Shown: positions 23,646-36,714 of the stretch, in pieces
Numbering within the stretch: position 1 is the stretch's first letter
Layout of the letters: every line of letters begins with the position of its first letter
Assembly: GCA_963580455.1 (NCBI GenBank)
Contig: OY756972.1
Location: 20,165,001 to 20,229,000 of the forward strand
Origin: Euonymus europaeus
Lineage: Eukaryota; Streptophyta; Magnoliopsida; Celastrales; Celastraceae
DNA length: 64,000 nucleotides
Direction of reading: 5' to 3'
The notes under the pieces: model-generated
Told to the model about the DNA's origin: nothing
Databases searched by the model: none
Seen by the model: the letters and a program-made list of their open reading frames with translations, nothing else
Program-made: the position numbers and the translations under genes

Positions 23646-26600
23646 CTATCCTTGACAGCCAGCCTCCGCTTTACATACAACCTCCTGCTTTTCAGTACAG
23701 CCATCCGTAACCATGCAAGGCAAATCCACCCGCTTATCATTCGAGCCATTATCATTACTGTTATCCTCCATAGCAGATTGATCGTCAATTTTAACAGGGG
23801 AACCCTTCACATCATCAACAATTGTATTTGGACTCTCTTCATGCCGGTTGACGTTGACCTCTTCTTGCCTAGACTCTGCCATCTCTGTGTCTGATGATCT
23901 ATTAGGGTTTTCACGCTGAGCTACTTGACTTCGGAGTTCTGCTTTTGAACTTGGCAAGTCCGGTTTCACCTCTTGTATTTCCTTACTCGGTTCATCCCCA
24001 GAAAGATGAAGTCCATCGCCCAAAACTTCCCCTTCAGTTGGGTTGCTAGCTCCAAGAACTTTACTCTCCTCTACAGTTTGGGACTTTGTCTGAAGTTTGG
24101 ATGTCACACTGGAGATGGCAGGGTTAATCTGCTCAGATGGCATGCTCGTTGATGTGGCAGCAGCTGCCGATGGGGCACCTTTTGCCGGAGCAGGGCGTGA
24201 AGCACTTGGTGGGGCAGCAGGATAGGTGGAAACTGGAGCTGCCAGGCTGGCAGACATATAATGCACATTAGATCCACTAGTGGGAATGCTATGAACTGCA
24301 TTCTTTGCCTTGGCAGCCTTCATAAGTGAATCAGCATCCGACGAACTAGCAATGCGAGCCCCAACAGCAACCACAGTGGCTCGTACTGAGTCTGAACCAT
24401 GATTAGATTTTAGTGACGTCAACTTTGTAGTTACATGTGATTTTCCTGAAAAAGCAGTTGCTCCCCCAGAAGATAATTTTGCCAGAACAGCGCCTTGTTG
24501 AGACTGGCCTTGGGCACGTGTAGAGCTGCCACTGGCAGGAGAAGCTTCAGCAATGGTAGTTGCAAGCCCAGACTTATAAGAAAAAGAGTTCAAAGCTATC
24601 CCTTATTCAAGAAAAAACCATTTCTACTTAGCAGGGGAAAAAAAAGTGAAACATAGAGGGACGAAAGAATAATCCGTCATTAATGAAAAAGCATTCAAAA
24701 AATTTATCACGTTCTTCAGAAGTCTGGCTCTCATCCTTTTTAGAGTTTGCTCAACCAATACGCACTTCTCAATAATTTTGAAAAAAGAATAACATATGAG
24801 ATGAAGAAGAGAATCACCGGAGTTATTTGCAGCCGCCATTAATTTCGTATTTTCAGGGATATCCAGGGCATGGCGGGCTGCTTTCATAGCCTCAGAAAGT
24901 TGTGAGCCATTTGAGCTGACTCCTTTGCTCAAGTTTTCTTTGCGCTTCCTGATAGTGGCCCACCTCTGCAATTAGGGGAGCAAAAAGCAAGCAAACACCA
25001 TGCCAAATAAATTTGAGAGTTGAATCAAGCTTTATTATTGTGACCAATACAATTACATGATTCAAAGAATCCACTGGCCCAGTTAGAACAATAAGCACCG
25101 AAAACCTACTATAAAACTCACATATCCATGATAATCAATATAATTGCCAGAAAAAAAAACAAACTTTGTTGCCGGATTTGATCCCAAGAGAACTGGCTGA
25201 AACCCAGACATCCTTACTAGACGAGATGACAACGGATTTTTTGTTATATGACTAAACAGATAAAATACGAATTCCAAAGCTATAACCAGTAAGGCACTAA
25301 GCCAGAAATGCAAGAAGAAAACAAAACCCAATAAGCCAGTGAGTGCTATTTTACTTGTTCATATAAATACATAACATTATCTAACATTGGATGCATTGAT
25401 CTTAGACAACTGTGATATACTGTTCAAAACTGGCTAACAAAGCAGTGTCAGGATAGAAACAACAATAATAGACACAATACACATCTAAACAGCCTCACTG
25501 CTTGAAATTTTTACTTATGTTATTAAATAGTAAATACCATTTCACTTCTTATTGGCGTTTCCTGATAGCTGCTGTTAATGTTGTCAATTTTCTCATTATA
25601 ATTACTTACCGTCCATAATACTAAAAACCACATGGGGAGTGGATGCTAGCTACTATTACAAGTTCTGGTGCCATGCTGCTGGGGAGCATAGAAAATGAAC
25701 GGGGAAGTTCATCTTTGTGTTCCTTCTTTATGTGTCCGTTTTGTGTGGGATAGATGGGTGCTACTGTGCTTTGTGGGAAGTAAGTTCATTAGGGCAAACA
25801 CTGGTTGAAGAAAAGGCTCCTGCATTTATAGTTATGAGAAAGAAAGTAAGAGGCAAGTTTTTTTAAGGGAGCAGAAATGGTATCCATTTGAATTTGATCT
25901 CCAATATGCTCTTCAAGACTCAAATATTTAGATAGTTGAGAAGATTTTTAATGTTTTAAGGAGTTTGGGAAGTAGGAAAGGTTCAAATTAACTGAGATAA
26001 AAGGCTGCTAGTCATTGGAAGTGTCATACTAGATCATATTAGGAGTTCCAAATGAAGCTGAACTGAACTGTGTCCGTTGGAAGAGTATTGAGAAAGTAGG
26101 GGTCTGCATTATGTGAAACATGCACTGATCTTCAAATCATCCAAACCAATCTTTAAACCACCACCCCTAATCTTCTATTCATGAAACACCCCGGGTAGCT
26201 TACAAATTTATAATTCAACAAAACTGAAGAGTAAGTTCCTTCGCTTCATGCAGTATTGTCATGTCCATTCACACTTTTAGCCATCATTAAACTAGCAATT
26301 TCTTCTAAAGGCAAAAAAATTCAGAGACCAGGGTTTTGTACCTGATTAAGAGTGTACAGTTTTTAAAGCAAAAGGTAATTAATTTGCTTTTAAGAATAAG
26401 GAAAAAGTAAGTACTTTCAAAAGCAAGTGTTCTACTTCCAGAAAACAAAAGGAAAATTTGCCAAGATTTCGAGCTTATGGTTTTCAAAAGGGGTTATACA
26501 ACACAAACGTCCACGCACACATGCACACATGTGTATATTAATATTATGATGATGATGACGACGAAAAAAACGTGTTTTTCTCTAGCAAGTTTTACTTTGT

Positions 26601-29122
26601 TACTCAATAAAGACACTTTCTTGTAAGATTCCCTGGAATACCCATTACTAATGTGTTTTATCAAACCAGATTTCCTTAATGAATAACATCTTTTTAACAG
26701 TTATATGAGGATGAACCAATAGAATAACACGCCTATCGGCTAAGCACAACCAACCTGTTCATCCCAATTCATTTGTTCACCACTACTACTCCAAGAAAGA
26801 GAAAGAATGTGAAACAGAATATTTTGTTGGTATAACACATGCGTAGGATGGATGAACATGCGGCAGGACGAGACAAAAGAAGAACAAGTTAAAGACTAAA
26901 TTGGCACAGGAAAGAGGGAGAATATAAACCTGGGATAGTTGTGAAGCAGTTCTATCGATATTGAAATCTCCTCTACTAATATTTGCCCAATTCCCTTCAC
27001 CATATTTCCTCACAGCCTCCATGAGTTCATTGTCCTCTTCTTTTGACCATTGTTTTCTTGCCCTTTTAGAACCACGGTTCCCTGTTCTGTTTAAATCTGA
27101 AAATTCAGCAGATGGCACTATAGGTAGGGGCTGTTTCTGAACATAAACTGGAACGGTTATGTTAACCCCTGGCATTGAACCAGCGGGTTGTGTCGTATCT
27201 GAAGTAGCTCTAAGTAACTGGCAGTGGCCAATAGGAAGGTTTATAGTTAATGAAGCCTCAACTGTGGAGCTGTACGTGCGACTGGAATCCCTTAGAAAAC
27301 CCGAAGCAATCAGCACCTGACCAAAACAACTCGATGCAGGAAGCAATCTTTTCAAATTAAATTGAATTCCAAAAGGACATGGACATTATAGGATTAGAGG
27401 AGAGCGAGACTTTAAACCAGAACGAATGGCACAAAAGAATCCACGATCTGCATTCCAACCAATTATCTTACACACCCACTTAGGCAAATCGAGGATGTTT
27501 GGGGAAAAGATTTGATGATGATGATGATGATGATGATGATTGGCTTCTATAGTTTTGTACTTGTGAGTGACATGAAATTTTTATGCCAGGGGCTATCCAG
27601 TTGGTTTGAGATTTGAAGTCCAAACTTCACATACTTTACACAATAGTTCAACCAATTCATCAATCTCTAAATAATAAAAGAAACGTCCTGAAAATCTGGC
27701 TTGTCTATTGATAGGCATTGTTTGTACAGACGCAGAACAAAAGTCACCATTTCTTTCCTGATTAGCAATATTTTCACCCAGAAATATGTTCCACACTTTC
27801 ATCCTAAGATCAAATAAAAACTAAGCCCAAATACCCTTCTACCCTGCTAAAAATCCAATAAGCCTATTGTAGTAGCTCCACCACAGTTTTCCTAATAATT
27901 AATTATGGAGCAACTCCAACCTCTAGCTAAATACCATCATGTACCACGAGTCCACGACACTCTCTTAAAGTGTGCTATGTGAAAATAAAATTTTTAACTT
28001 GAAAGATAATTGAGCATTTAATTCATCATTTTTTCCTAAGAGAAAATTAAAACAAGTTAAATTAAGTTTTCCATTTCATCATGTGACTCTAAATTTTCCA
28101 AAAATGCATTATTATCTTCAAAATGACATTGATCTCAATACCTTGACACATGATGAAGCCTCTGTTGAAGCTTCACTAGTAACACCAGGGAAAGCTTCCA
28201 CTTCATATTCTAGATCGCTATCATCATCCTGCAAATTAATAATTTCAATTTTGTAGGCTTTCAGCAGAATAAAAGGTTATACTCTCTGTGGTTTAAAAAT
28301 GGAAATTCAAATGAGTATAAGTTATTAATTATTATCACAACTAGATGACACAATCATTTTAGTGTCACTCACTCACATGTACAAACAATTCAAACAGTAC
28401 CAAATTATATCCCTTAACAGTAAACGGATAATAATACATTTTATAACAATCAGCATAGAGATTAGCCTATAACCTTCAAAACAAAAAGCATGAACTATTA
28501 ATAAATGAAAAGAAAGAAAAAGAAAAAAAAAAACCCTATGCAGCCCCATGATGCCTAACAATATTTTTATCCACTGTAATTGGCATAGGGAGAATAGTGT
28601 AGCTAATGAAAGGGTGATTTTGCAAATGGAGGCACCTTATTGGTGTTTTCCCTTTTTCTTCAACAAAATTCCTTGAAAATTACTCCTGATATTCATCTTC
28701 ATAACTTACTAAACGAAAAAAGAAACATAAGAAATTAAACATGTTCAGCACTGACCAGAGGTTGATCCCCATTGTCCAATTTATCGAGCATAGGCTGACA
28801 ATAAGCTAAATGCCGCCATAGCATCTGGTACTCCCTTGCATTAGATATCCCCGTAGATGTCTTCTTAACCAATGCCTCCCAATCAATTTTCACTTCCGGA
28901 GACTGTGCTACCTCTTGAAGCAACGCAAGTATAGCAGTAGCATTGTACCTGGTCAAATACACACACACCAAAAGCATGTAATGAAATCAAAATCGAAGTA
29001 AAAAAATAACAAATGGTTCAAACAAAGAAAAGGCTAAACCTTAGCAAGAGAGTGGAGATATCTCCTTCACTGATTAGCCCCTTCTGCTTCTTGGCCGGTA
29101 TCTCAGTCTGTTTATCAGTCAT
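23646..29122 (-). CDS. SANT/Myb-like (homeodomain-like) nuclear protein, 615 aa
   Basis: Six coding exons: 29040-29122, 28756-28948, 28142-28228, 26930-27316, 24818-24965 and 23646-24595. They total 1848 nt (615 aa) and all junctions are in phase. The N-terminal region (KQKGLISEGDISTLLLRYNATAIL) is followed by a compact block with two Trp (IDWEALVKK, LWRHLAYC). A single Myb/SANT repeat lies at about residues 209-262 (KQWSKEEDNELMEAVRKYGEGNWANI, then QRWATIRKRK). The rest is low complexity, rich in Ala, Ser and Pro, ending in an acidic, Cys-containing tail. It resembles plant TRF-like single-Myb proteins, and At1g09710 and At1g58220 in Arabidopsis from memory. A DNA- or histone-binding nuclear role is inferred. 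Intron 4 (24966-26929) is nearly 2 kb and holds no other gene. Confidence 0.85.
27517..27540 (+). repeat. (GAT)n microsatellite
   Basis: About eight perfect GAT units lie in intron 3 of the SANT gene. Confidence 0.85.
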
Positions 29123-30004
29123 ATTAATCGCACTCCTTGCATATAACTAAAAGTAACAAATCAAGGAAATTCCTCCAGAAACTACTCTAGCTGAAAAATC
29201 AAAAATAGGTAGAAAAAAACCCTAGCGAGGTTTTTTTTGTGTGTGTGTGTGGGTAGGGTGGGTGGGGAAGCGCCGAACAGACATGGTTAGCGGAGTGAAG
29301 AGAGCAATCTTCCTTCCTTCCTGATGCGTTGTGGTCCGTGGACAAGACCAAATTTAGGGTGGTTCAATGGCATATCGACGGTGCAATTTCGTTTTCCGAC
29401 GAAGGCTTAATTCGGTCTTGCTTGCAGCGGATGAAGTTCACTCGCTTCTCCCAGTTAATTCAATCAATAACCTCTCTATTATATGAAAGCTATTCAATTT
29501 ACGAGTTTTTTTCTCTAAAACTAGCACCTTGGAAGGGCTTATTTCCCACTTTAACATTGCTTTCATAACTTTTCAACTTTGATATTTAAATATCACTTTC
29601 AAACACAAAAAATCACCTCGACTTTTCAACCTGCCCAGATAGCCTGCCTGCATTACAATTAAAGAACTGACTTTAATTTATTTGGAATATATTTTCAAAA
29701 CTGTTTTTTATTTTTTAAAATAAAAAGTTGAATGAAAATTCATTTGGAATTGTGTTTTTAAAAATAAAAAATAGAAAACAACTAAATCATGTTTTGAAGA
29801 ATTTTAAAAATTGACCAATGACATTTTTATAAATAAATTGAATTTTATTTTTCCCCTTCTCCTCTACTTCTTCTTCCTCCCTTCTCATTAGTTGGTACAA
29901 TCTCCCTTCTCTTTTCAACTCTTCCCTCCCTTCCCTCTTCTCCATCATCTCTCAAAATTTACTTAATCTACTTTTCATCATGGAAAATGATATATATCTC
30001 ATGA
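29123..30004. other. Promoter side of the SANT gene and AT-rich DNA
   Basis: A GT-rich stretch (29229-29260) and 'aaccctag' at 29219 lie in the likely leader of the minus-strand gene. Beyond 29640 the sequence looks like the left part of a decayed hAT-like element, with 'attcatttgga' and A/T runs mirrored near 30400-30485 ('ccaaacacaccc'). Confidence 0.35.
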
Positions 30005-30275
30005 GGTTGTATCTCATGGAATCCCATATTTTATTCTATTGTATTATTACAATGGAATAACAGATTTTATTACAATAGAATAACGTATTTCATTGTAATA
30101 ATACGTATTCCATTGTACTATAATTTGTTATTTCATTGTATTATTATAATGAAATATCTCATACGTTATTTCATTGTATTATCACAATGGAATAACAGAT
30201 TCTAACACAGTAAAATAACGTATTCCACTGTAATAAAATCTGTTATTCCAATAAATTATGGGATCCCATGGGATA
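30005..30275. mobile_element. Foldback/MITE element of nested palindromes
   Basis: The left end (ATCTCATGGAATCCCATA) matches the reverse complement of the right end (ATCCCATGGGATCCCATA). Both arms are built from repeated words such as TTTCATTGTATTATTACAAT and GGAATAACAGATT in both orientations, so single-stranded DNA or RNA would fold into a long hairpin. No ORF. It sits within the suspected older element spanning about 29640-30485. Confidence 0.6.
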
Positions 30276-31640
30276 TAAAACGGCGTTGTTCCATCATCCC
30301 TCACTACTGTCCTTATTATATTATATAATCAATTTTATTTTGTATCTAAACTTTGTACTTTTTATTTAGAAAACAGTTGACAAATAATACAAACCAAATG
30401 AATTTTTAACACTTCTTTTATTTTTGAAAACTGTACTTAAATTCGTTTTTAGTTATTAAAAATGAAAACAATCTCCAAACACACCCTTAATTTTTAAGTT
30501 TTGTACATTGCAGACCAACTGTCCCGTGTACATATTGTATCTCTTTTTTTAAAAAAAATTATTCAACAAAATCGACTAATATCAGTGAAATTCAGGTTCG
30601 TCCAATTCGTGCAATTGCAATAAAATCCAGGTTTGAACAAAACGGGTCGAATGAAATAATGGACTTCTATTTAAATAAAAAAAACTTCCAATTGTATCAG
30701 TTCAAGCTCAAACATAAGAAAAACCATACTTAAAGCTCTGCCTTAAATAAAAATTTCCAAATCTAAATGGCAATAGATTCAAAAGCTGTACTGATGCAAT
30801 TGGATAAACTTAGAATCGGATCTAAATGGCAACAGATTCAAGAATATAAGCTAAAATGTACTTGTACTGAGTGAAGGTACTGAGAACATATTCAAAATAT
30901 GCACGTAAGGGGACATAAGCAAAATCAACCGGGCCCAACAGCGAATGAAACGGCTAAACGAAATCAGTGGCGATAGAAACAAAATCAGCGGTGATCCAAC
31001 GGCGAACACAACTGGGCCGATGAGACGAAATCAGCGATCATGGTCCAACGACAGAAACGGCCGGTAGAGATATCAGTAGAGAGTCGGTCGATAAAGGGAG
31101 AGATGGAGTGATTGGGGTGAAGGGAGAGATGGAGTGATTGGGGTAGGAGACACAGAATCGAGAGTGGGGTATAGGGAGAGAGGAGAGAGAGAGAGAGAGA
31201 GAGTAACAGACAATGGGGTAGGTTTGGAGGGGGTTTTTTGTGTTTCAAAGTGGTTTTCAAATCCCAAAGCTAAAAAGTTATGACATGAAATGCTAGTTGT
31301 AGAAATATTATCAAACGGATGTTAATGTGGGAAATAACTTGTTGCAAGTTGCTAGTTTTAGAAGAAAGAAAACTCTCAATTTACGTGCAATTCTATTCTA
31401 TCGAGTAAAAAAAATAAACTGCAGGCACATTAGCAAAATCAATACATCTGTCAATTAGCCTAAACAAGAATTTTGACAAATAAGATAAGGGCAGGGCCAT
31501 TTTAATTGTAATTTTTCTCGATCTCACCTAAAACCAACAAAAAAATTAGTCTAATAACATTTCAAACCGGCTAAGTCCATATTCAATAGCATTCGGAAGT
31601 TGGCCCCAAACATGCTCAATTTCCTTCCATATCAATGTTA
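30276..31640. other. Intergenic DNA with GA microsatellite
   Basis: No gene is seen. A 26-bp unit (aagggagagatggagtgatt plus ggggtg) is repeated twice at 31095-31145, followed by a (GA)n run near 31172-31203. Predicted ORFs across it (30985-31267) are products of the repeats. Confidence 0.5.
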
Positions 31641-32178
31641 TCAAAAGAGTAACTATTGCTACCCAATCACGACCTTGGTCATAGGTCTTATCAAGGAGCC
31701 TTTGGGTTGGAGATCAACGTGAATGACTGATTCATCCTTGTAGTCAAGTATAGACATGTCATTCTTGGAGTGAAATTGGATCAGGATGGTATGACTCGAA
31801 CTGGGAGTGAAAGCAAATATCGATTTGAAGTCAGGGCTCCACCTCTGACACTTTCCTCTTCACATACTTGGTGTTGGGAATGAGGATATTATCGACATAC
31901 TTTGTCCTCTTTTTCTTCTTACAAAGCGACGACATTTGAGGACTTATCGATGATGGATGATCTTGTTCAGGTCAACGCTATTTGAAACAACGTCGATTTT
32001 GAATGAGACAACTTTCAATGGAAAGAGGGTTGGTTCTTTGCCAATGATCATTTCAACTTCCAGTGTAGCTTCTCTTCCGAATGGAGTTGCTAAGCCTTCT
32101 ACAGCTCCTCTTGTGAATTTACTTGATCTTACTGCAGATGATACCACTGCACCTAGATCTTTCTGTGGTGGTGATCTT
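31641..32178 (-). pseudogene. Unidentified coding-like fragment interrupted by the copia insertion
   Basis: On the minus strand an open stretch (upstream of 31944, through 32178) reads like protein (KDLGAVVSSAVRSSKFTRGA). Stops follow at intervals below about 31944. The copia element splits this locus at the ATCTT target site; its other side continues from 36971. I do not recognise the family. It could be an older gene or transposon remnant. Confidence 0.25.
32174..32178. repeat. Target-site duplication of copia element (ATCTT)
   Basis: ATCTT borders the left LTR and is repeated exactly at 36971-36975. Confidence 0.85.
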
Positions 32179-32434
32179 TGAAAGCAGAACAAATTACAGA
32201 AGAAGAAAATGGAATCAAGTGATCAATTGATTCATCAGAAAGTTCTGTCGTTACAAGACCAGACCCAAAGCATAAAATAGTATCTACAAGAAGAAGCTAG
32301 AGAGCTATCAACGGGAAGAAAGGACAAGAAATCCAGACCCGTCTTATCAAGATCTAAAACAACGGATATAATTCAAATGAAACGATGTCGTGTGCTGTTA
32401 TTGTTACGACGTCGTAAAGGGCAGTGTCTTAACA
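32179..32434 (-). repeat. 3' LTR of copia element
   Basis: 256 bp. It contains a perfect 14-bp palindrome, TTACGACGTCGTAA (32404-32417), near the start of U3 in element orientation. The pol frame ends inside it. Confidence 0.93.
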
Positions 32435-35400
32435 CCCCTTCTCAAGCTGGATGTGGTTGAAGTATCTACCATATGCAGCTTGGACATGAAAAGATGTAAC
32501 TGAGCAGAAGACATAGCTTTGGTGAACATGTCAGCGGGTTGTTCAGAAGTTCGTATATGATGAAGCTGAATCAATTTCTTCTCCACCTTTTCTCTAACGA
32601 AGTGGCAATCAATTTCGATGTGCTTCGTTCTTTCATGATACACCGGGTTGGTGGCAATATGAATGGCAGCCTTGCTGTCACAGTAGACTGAGATAGGTTT
32701 CTTCACAGGATCTTGAAGTTCATTGAGGACAGCATTAATCCATGTTAATTCACTCGTTACTGAAGCTAAAGCTCTATACTCAGCCTCTGCAGAAGACCTT
32801 GAGACAGTTTGTTGTTTCTTTGATCTCCAAGCCACCAAGGCTTCTCCTAGCATTATGCTATAACCTGTGATGGATCTACGAGTGTCTTGGCATGCTGCCC
32901 AGTCAGCATCACTGAAGGCAGTGATGGTTTGAATTTTCCCATGAGGAAATAGCAGTCCTTGGCTTGTTGTTCCTTTCAGATATTTGAGAATTCTTTGGGC
33001 AGCTTTAAGATGTTGACTAGTAGGAATCTGCATGAACTGGCTAAGGGTGTTAACAGAGTATGTAATGTCTGGCCTAGTGATGGTCAGGTACATTAATTTC
33101 CCAACAAGTCTCCTGTACATCATGGCATTCTCCAGAGGCTTTCCTTGAGACATAGTCATCTTGGCATTCATATCCATTGGAGTGCTTATTTCTTTACAAT
33201 CCCTGAAATCAGTGTCAGACAACAAATCCACAATATATTTCTTTTGACATACTGTCAAGCCATTAGCACCTCTGCTAACCTCTAAACCTAGAAAATATTT
33301 TAATTCACCAAGATCTTTAATTTTGAAACAAAAAGCAATGTATTGCTTAACCCTTTTAATCAGAGAAGGATTGTTCCCTCCAATTGCCATATCATCAACA
33401 TATAAAAGTAATACAACTAAAGAAGTGTTTTGTTTGTAAACAAATAAAGAATAATCACATTTAGATTGCTTAAAACCAAACTTTACCAGACATTCTTTGC
33501 ACTTTGCATTCCACTGTCTGGATGCCTGCTTTAATCCATATATAGACTTGTTGAGTTTGCATACAAAACCTGCACTGTGAGTTTCATATCCAGGTGGCAT
33601 TTTCATGTAAATATCTTCTTCAAGATCACCATTTAAAAACGCATTGTGGACATCCAAATGATGGATAGTCCAGTCATTTGCAGCTGCCAAAGCCAGAAAT
33701 ATCCTTACCGTAACCATTTTAATTACAGGGGAAAAAGTTTCTGTGTAATCATAGCCATAGGATTGGCTGTAGCCTTGGGCTACCAGCCTGGCCTTGTATC
33801 TTTCCACAGATCCATCCGGATTATACTTAATCTTGTATATCCATTTGGATCCAACAGCCCTCCTACCTTTTGGTAATTTAACAATAGTCCAAGTGTTATT
33901 CTCATTCAAAGCCTTAACTTCATCATTCATTGCTTCACGCCAACATGCAGACTTACATGCTTCAATATGATTCTTTGGTTCATGATGTGATGCAATAGCA
34001 TTGAAAAAAACATGAGAAGCAAAATGAGTATGAGATGCAGGATGACTAATTATGCTATTACAGTCATAGTCTTTTAAATAAGAAGGCATGCTCCTTGTCC
34101 TTTTGGATTTATCACTTACATTCTTATTTGAAGTTTCATTAATTTGTTTACTGTAATCAGTGTCTCCAGAATGCAAAATACTATCTGTGACCATTTTGCC
34201 ATCCTTAAAAGGAAATTTGTTCTCATAAAATATAACATCTCTAGATACTAATATTTCATTGGTTTCTAGATCCATGAGTTTATAACCTTTAGTGTTGTAT
34301 GGATATCCTAGAAACACACACTTCCTAGCTCTTGGATCAAATTTAGAGCCTTGATGCCTTAAAATTTTTGCATAGCATAAACACCCAAAAACCTTAAGAT
34401 TCTCATAATTTGGTTTGGTGTTATATAAAATATGATAAGGACTTTTTTTATCAAGAATCCTAGAGGGCAATCTATTGATCAAGTGAACAGCAGTTAATAC
34501 ACAGTGGCTCCAATATTGCTCAGGTAAACTAGATTGAAGTCTTATGGCTCTACTCACATTAAGAATGTGCTGGTGCTTTCTTTCTACCACCCCATTTTGT
34601 TGGGGTGTGTAGGGGCAAGACTTTTGGTGCATGATTCCTTCCCTCTTAAAAAAATCTGTCATAGCAAATTCTGCACCATTATCAGTCCTTACTATTTTAA
34701 CTTTGGTATTAAACTGTGTTTTGACATAGACAATAAAGTTTTCAATGTGATCTCTAACTTCCGTTTTAGTTTTCATTAAAATGATCCAAGTTGCCCTTGA
34801 AAAATCATCTACTATTGTCAAGAAGTATTTAAAATTTTCTACAGAAGCAACTCCATTAGGCCCCCAGATATCAATATGCAAGAGATCAAAACATGAAACA
34901 GTTTTAGTTTGACTAACTGAGAAGGAACTTCTTTTTATTTTTGCCAAAGGACAAATGTTACATTCATTACATGTTCTTCCTATAATGGAAGGTAACATAT
35001 CAGCAATTCTAACAGAGGGATGGCCCAATCTGTTATGCCACAAAAAATCCTTCTCTACAGAACTAACAAAAGCTAATGTCTTCTTCTGGGGTTTTAAATC
35101 TTGAAGTAAGTAGTACAGACCATCACGCATGACTCCCATCCCATTCCTCTTCAATGTGATTGAGTCCTGTAATATACATGAAGTAGGAGTGAAGTTTAGG
35201 GTGACATTCAGGTCTGCAGCTAGCTTACTTATTGAAATTAGATTTAAATTGAAGTTTTTCACATAAAGAACTTCCTTTAAAATCAAGTTATTTCCCAGTT
35301 TAATGTCTCCTATTGAGTCTACTTTATATCTCTTACCATCAGGCAATGAAACAAAAGCATTGTTTACTTTTCTAGATGAATAGAAATAATCTATCATGCA

Positions 35401-36693
35401 AACTACATGATCTGAAGCTCCCGTGTCAAGTATCCAATTAGGAAAAAGAAAATTTGTACCTCCCACTGCAGAAGCTGAGGCTACACGGTTCTCTCCATTT
35501 GCAATGTTCGCCTTTAGAATGGCCAGAATCTGTTGGCACTGTTCTTGCATTGAGGATGACTGAGAGAGATTTTGTGTGTTGGAATCCACCTGATTCATAG
35601 AATGACTCCTTTTCTCAGAGAAATTAGATGATCCAGATGTTCCATGCCTCTGCTTCTTGGATGGATTTTCCATATCACTGGGATAGCCTACTAACTTGAA
35701 ACACTTATCAACCGTATGGTTGGTCTTCTTGCAATATTTGCAAAAAAATTTCTCCTTGTCTCCATAATTCCTTTTTCCTGATTTGAAGTCCTTTCCAGTG
35801 TTATTGTTAGCATTCCTTCCTGTGACTTGCATGGCAATTGAGTCTTGCATAGTCACCTCTTTCTTGTCATTTAGATCAACAGTAAATTTTCTTTCAACTT
35901 GACAAACTTGAGAAAAAGCTTTGCTGACATTTGGTAAAGGGTCCATGAGTAGTATTTGATTTGTAACATGTTGAAAACCATCCTCAAGACCCATCAGAAA
36001 TTGAATTAACTTGTCCTGGTTACGATCAGCTAGAGCATCTTCTTCTACTGTACAGTCACACCTACCACATCTGCATTTTGGTAGTCTCTTGTATTGATCT
36101 AGCTCATCCCATAGGGATTTGAGTCTAGCATAATACTCTGTGACAGATGAAGAACCCTGCTTGATGTTTGCAATCAGCCTGGCTAGTTCAAAAATTATAG
36201 CTGGATTTCCAGATGAGTACCTATTCTTCAGGTCTAGCTAAAGATCAAAAGCAGTTTTCGAAGTGGAGATGCTTACCAAGATGTCCTGGGACACGCAATT
36301 GGTTATCCAGGTTTTAACCAAGCTATCGCATTGGATCCAATCCTGGTATGTCGCATCACCTGTATTCGGCATCTTCAGCGTGCCATCAATAAAACAGATC
36401 TTGTTCCTAGCCCTCAACGCCGTTTCCAATTGATTGCTCCACAGATGGAAATTGCTCCCAGTCAAGATCAACGAAATTGGATTTGAGGCAAAATCAGAGT
36501 GGGTAAGATACAAAGGGTTTCGGAAAGGATTTATACTCTGATTCACCACCTGAGGATTACTTGACTGAGTGTTTTGAAAAAACGATTGAGGGTTTTGAAA
36601 ATTCTCCATGTGTGGAAGCGGAATGGCCAAAGAAGATGAAGGGTAGGTGTTAGAGCTTTGATTGGTGTAGTGATTGAATTTGTTATGGCCCAT
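32404..36693 (-). CDS. Copia gag-pol polyprotein frame with one internal TAG
   Basis: The frame starts at ATG 36693, runs open to a single TAG at 36238-36240, and continues in the same frame without interruption to 32404. Before the stop lies the gag N-terminus (NFHLWSNQLETAL). After it come, in order, a CCHC zinc knuckle (CKYCKKTNHTVDKC), aspartic protease (WILDTGASDHV) and integrase (HNRLGHPS, DDFSRATWI, RTDNGAEF). Reverse transcriptase (YVDDMAIGG) and RNase H (SDADWAACQDTRRS, SSAEAEYRAL) follow. All expected catalytic motifs are present, so the stop is the only visible lesion. It is either a point mutation or a leaky stop (TAG followed by CTA). Confidence 0.93.
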
Positions 36694-36703
36694 ATACGAC
36701 CTC

Positions 36704-36714
36704 CTCCGATACCA
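36704..36714 (-). other. Primer binding site of the copia element
   Basis: TGGTATCGGAG directly follows the 5' LTR on the minus strand. It differs by about one base from the common copia site TGGTATCAGAG. Confidence 0.8.

Noticed and set aside
24101..24310. 65-codon minus-strand ORF inside the SANT gene
   Set aside because: Alternative frame of exon 6; the in-phase frame is the long Ala/Ser-rich one.
30985..31267. Ser/Leu/Pro-rich ORFs
   Set aside because: Translations of a GA microsatellite and a 26-bp repeat.
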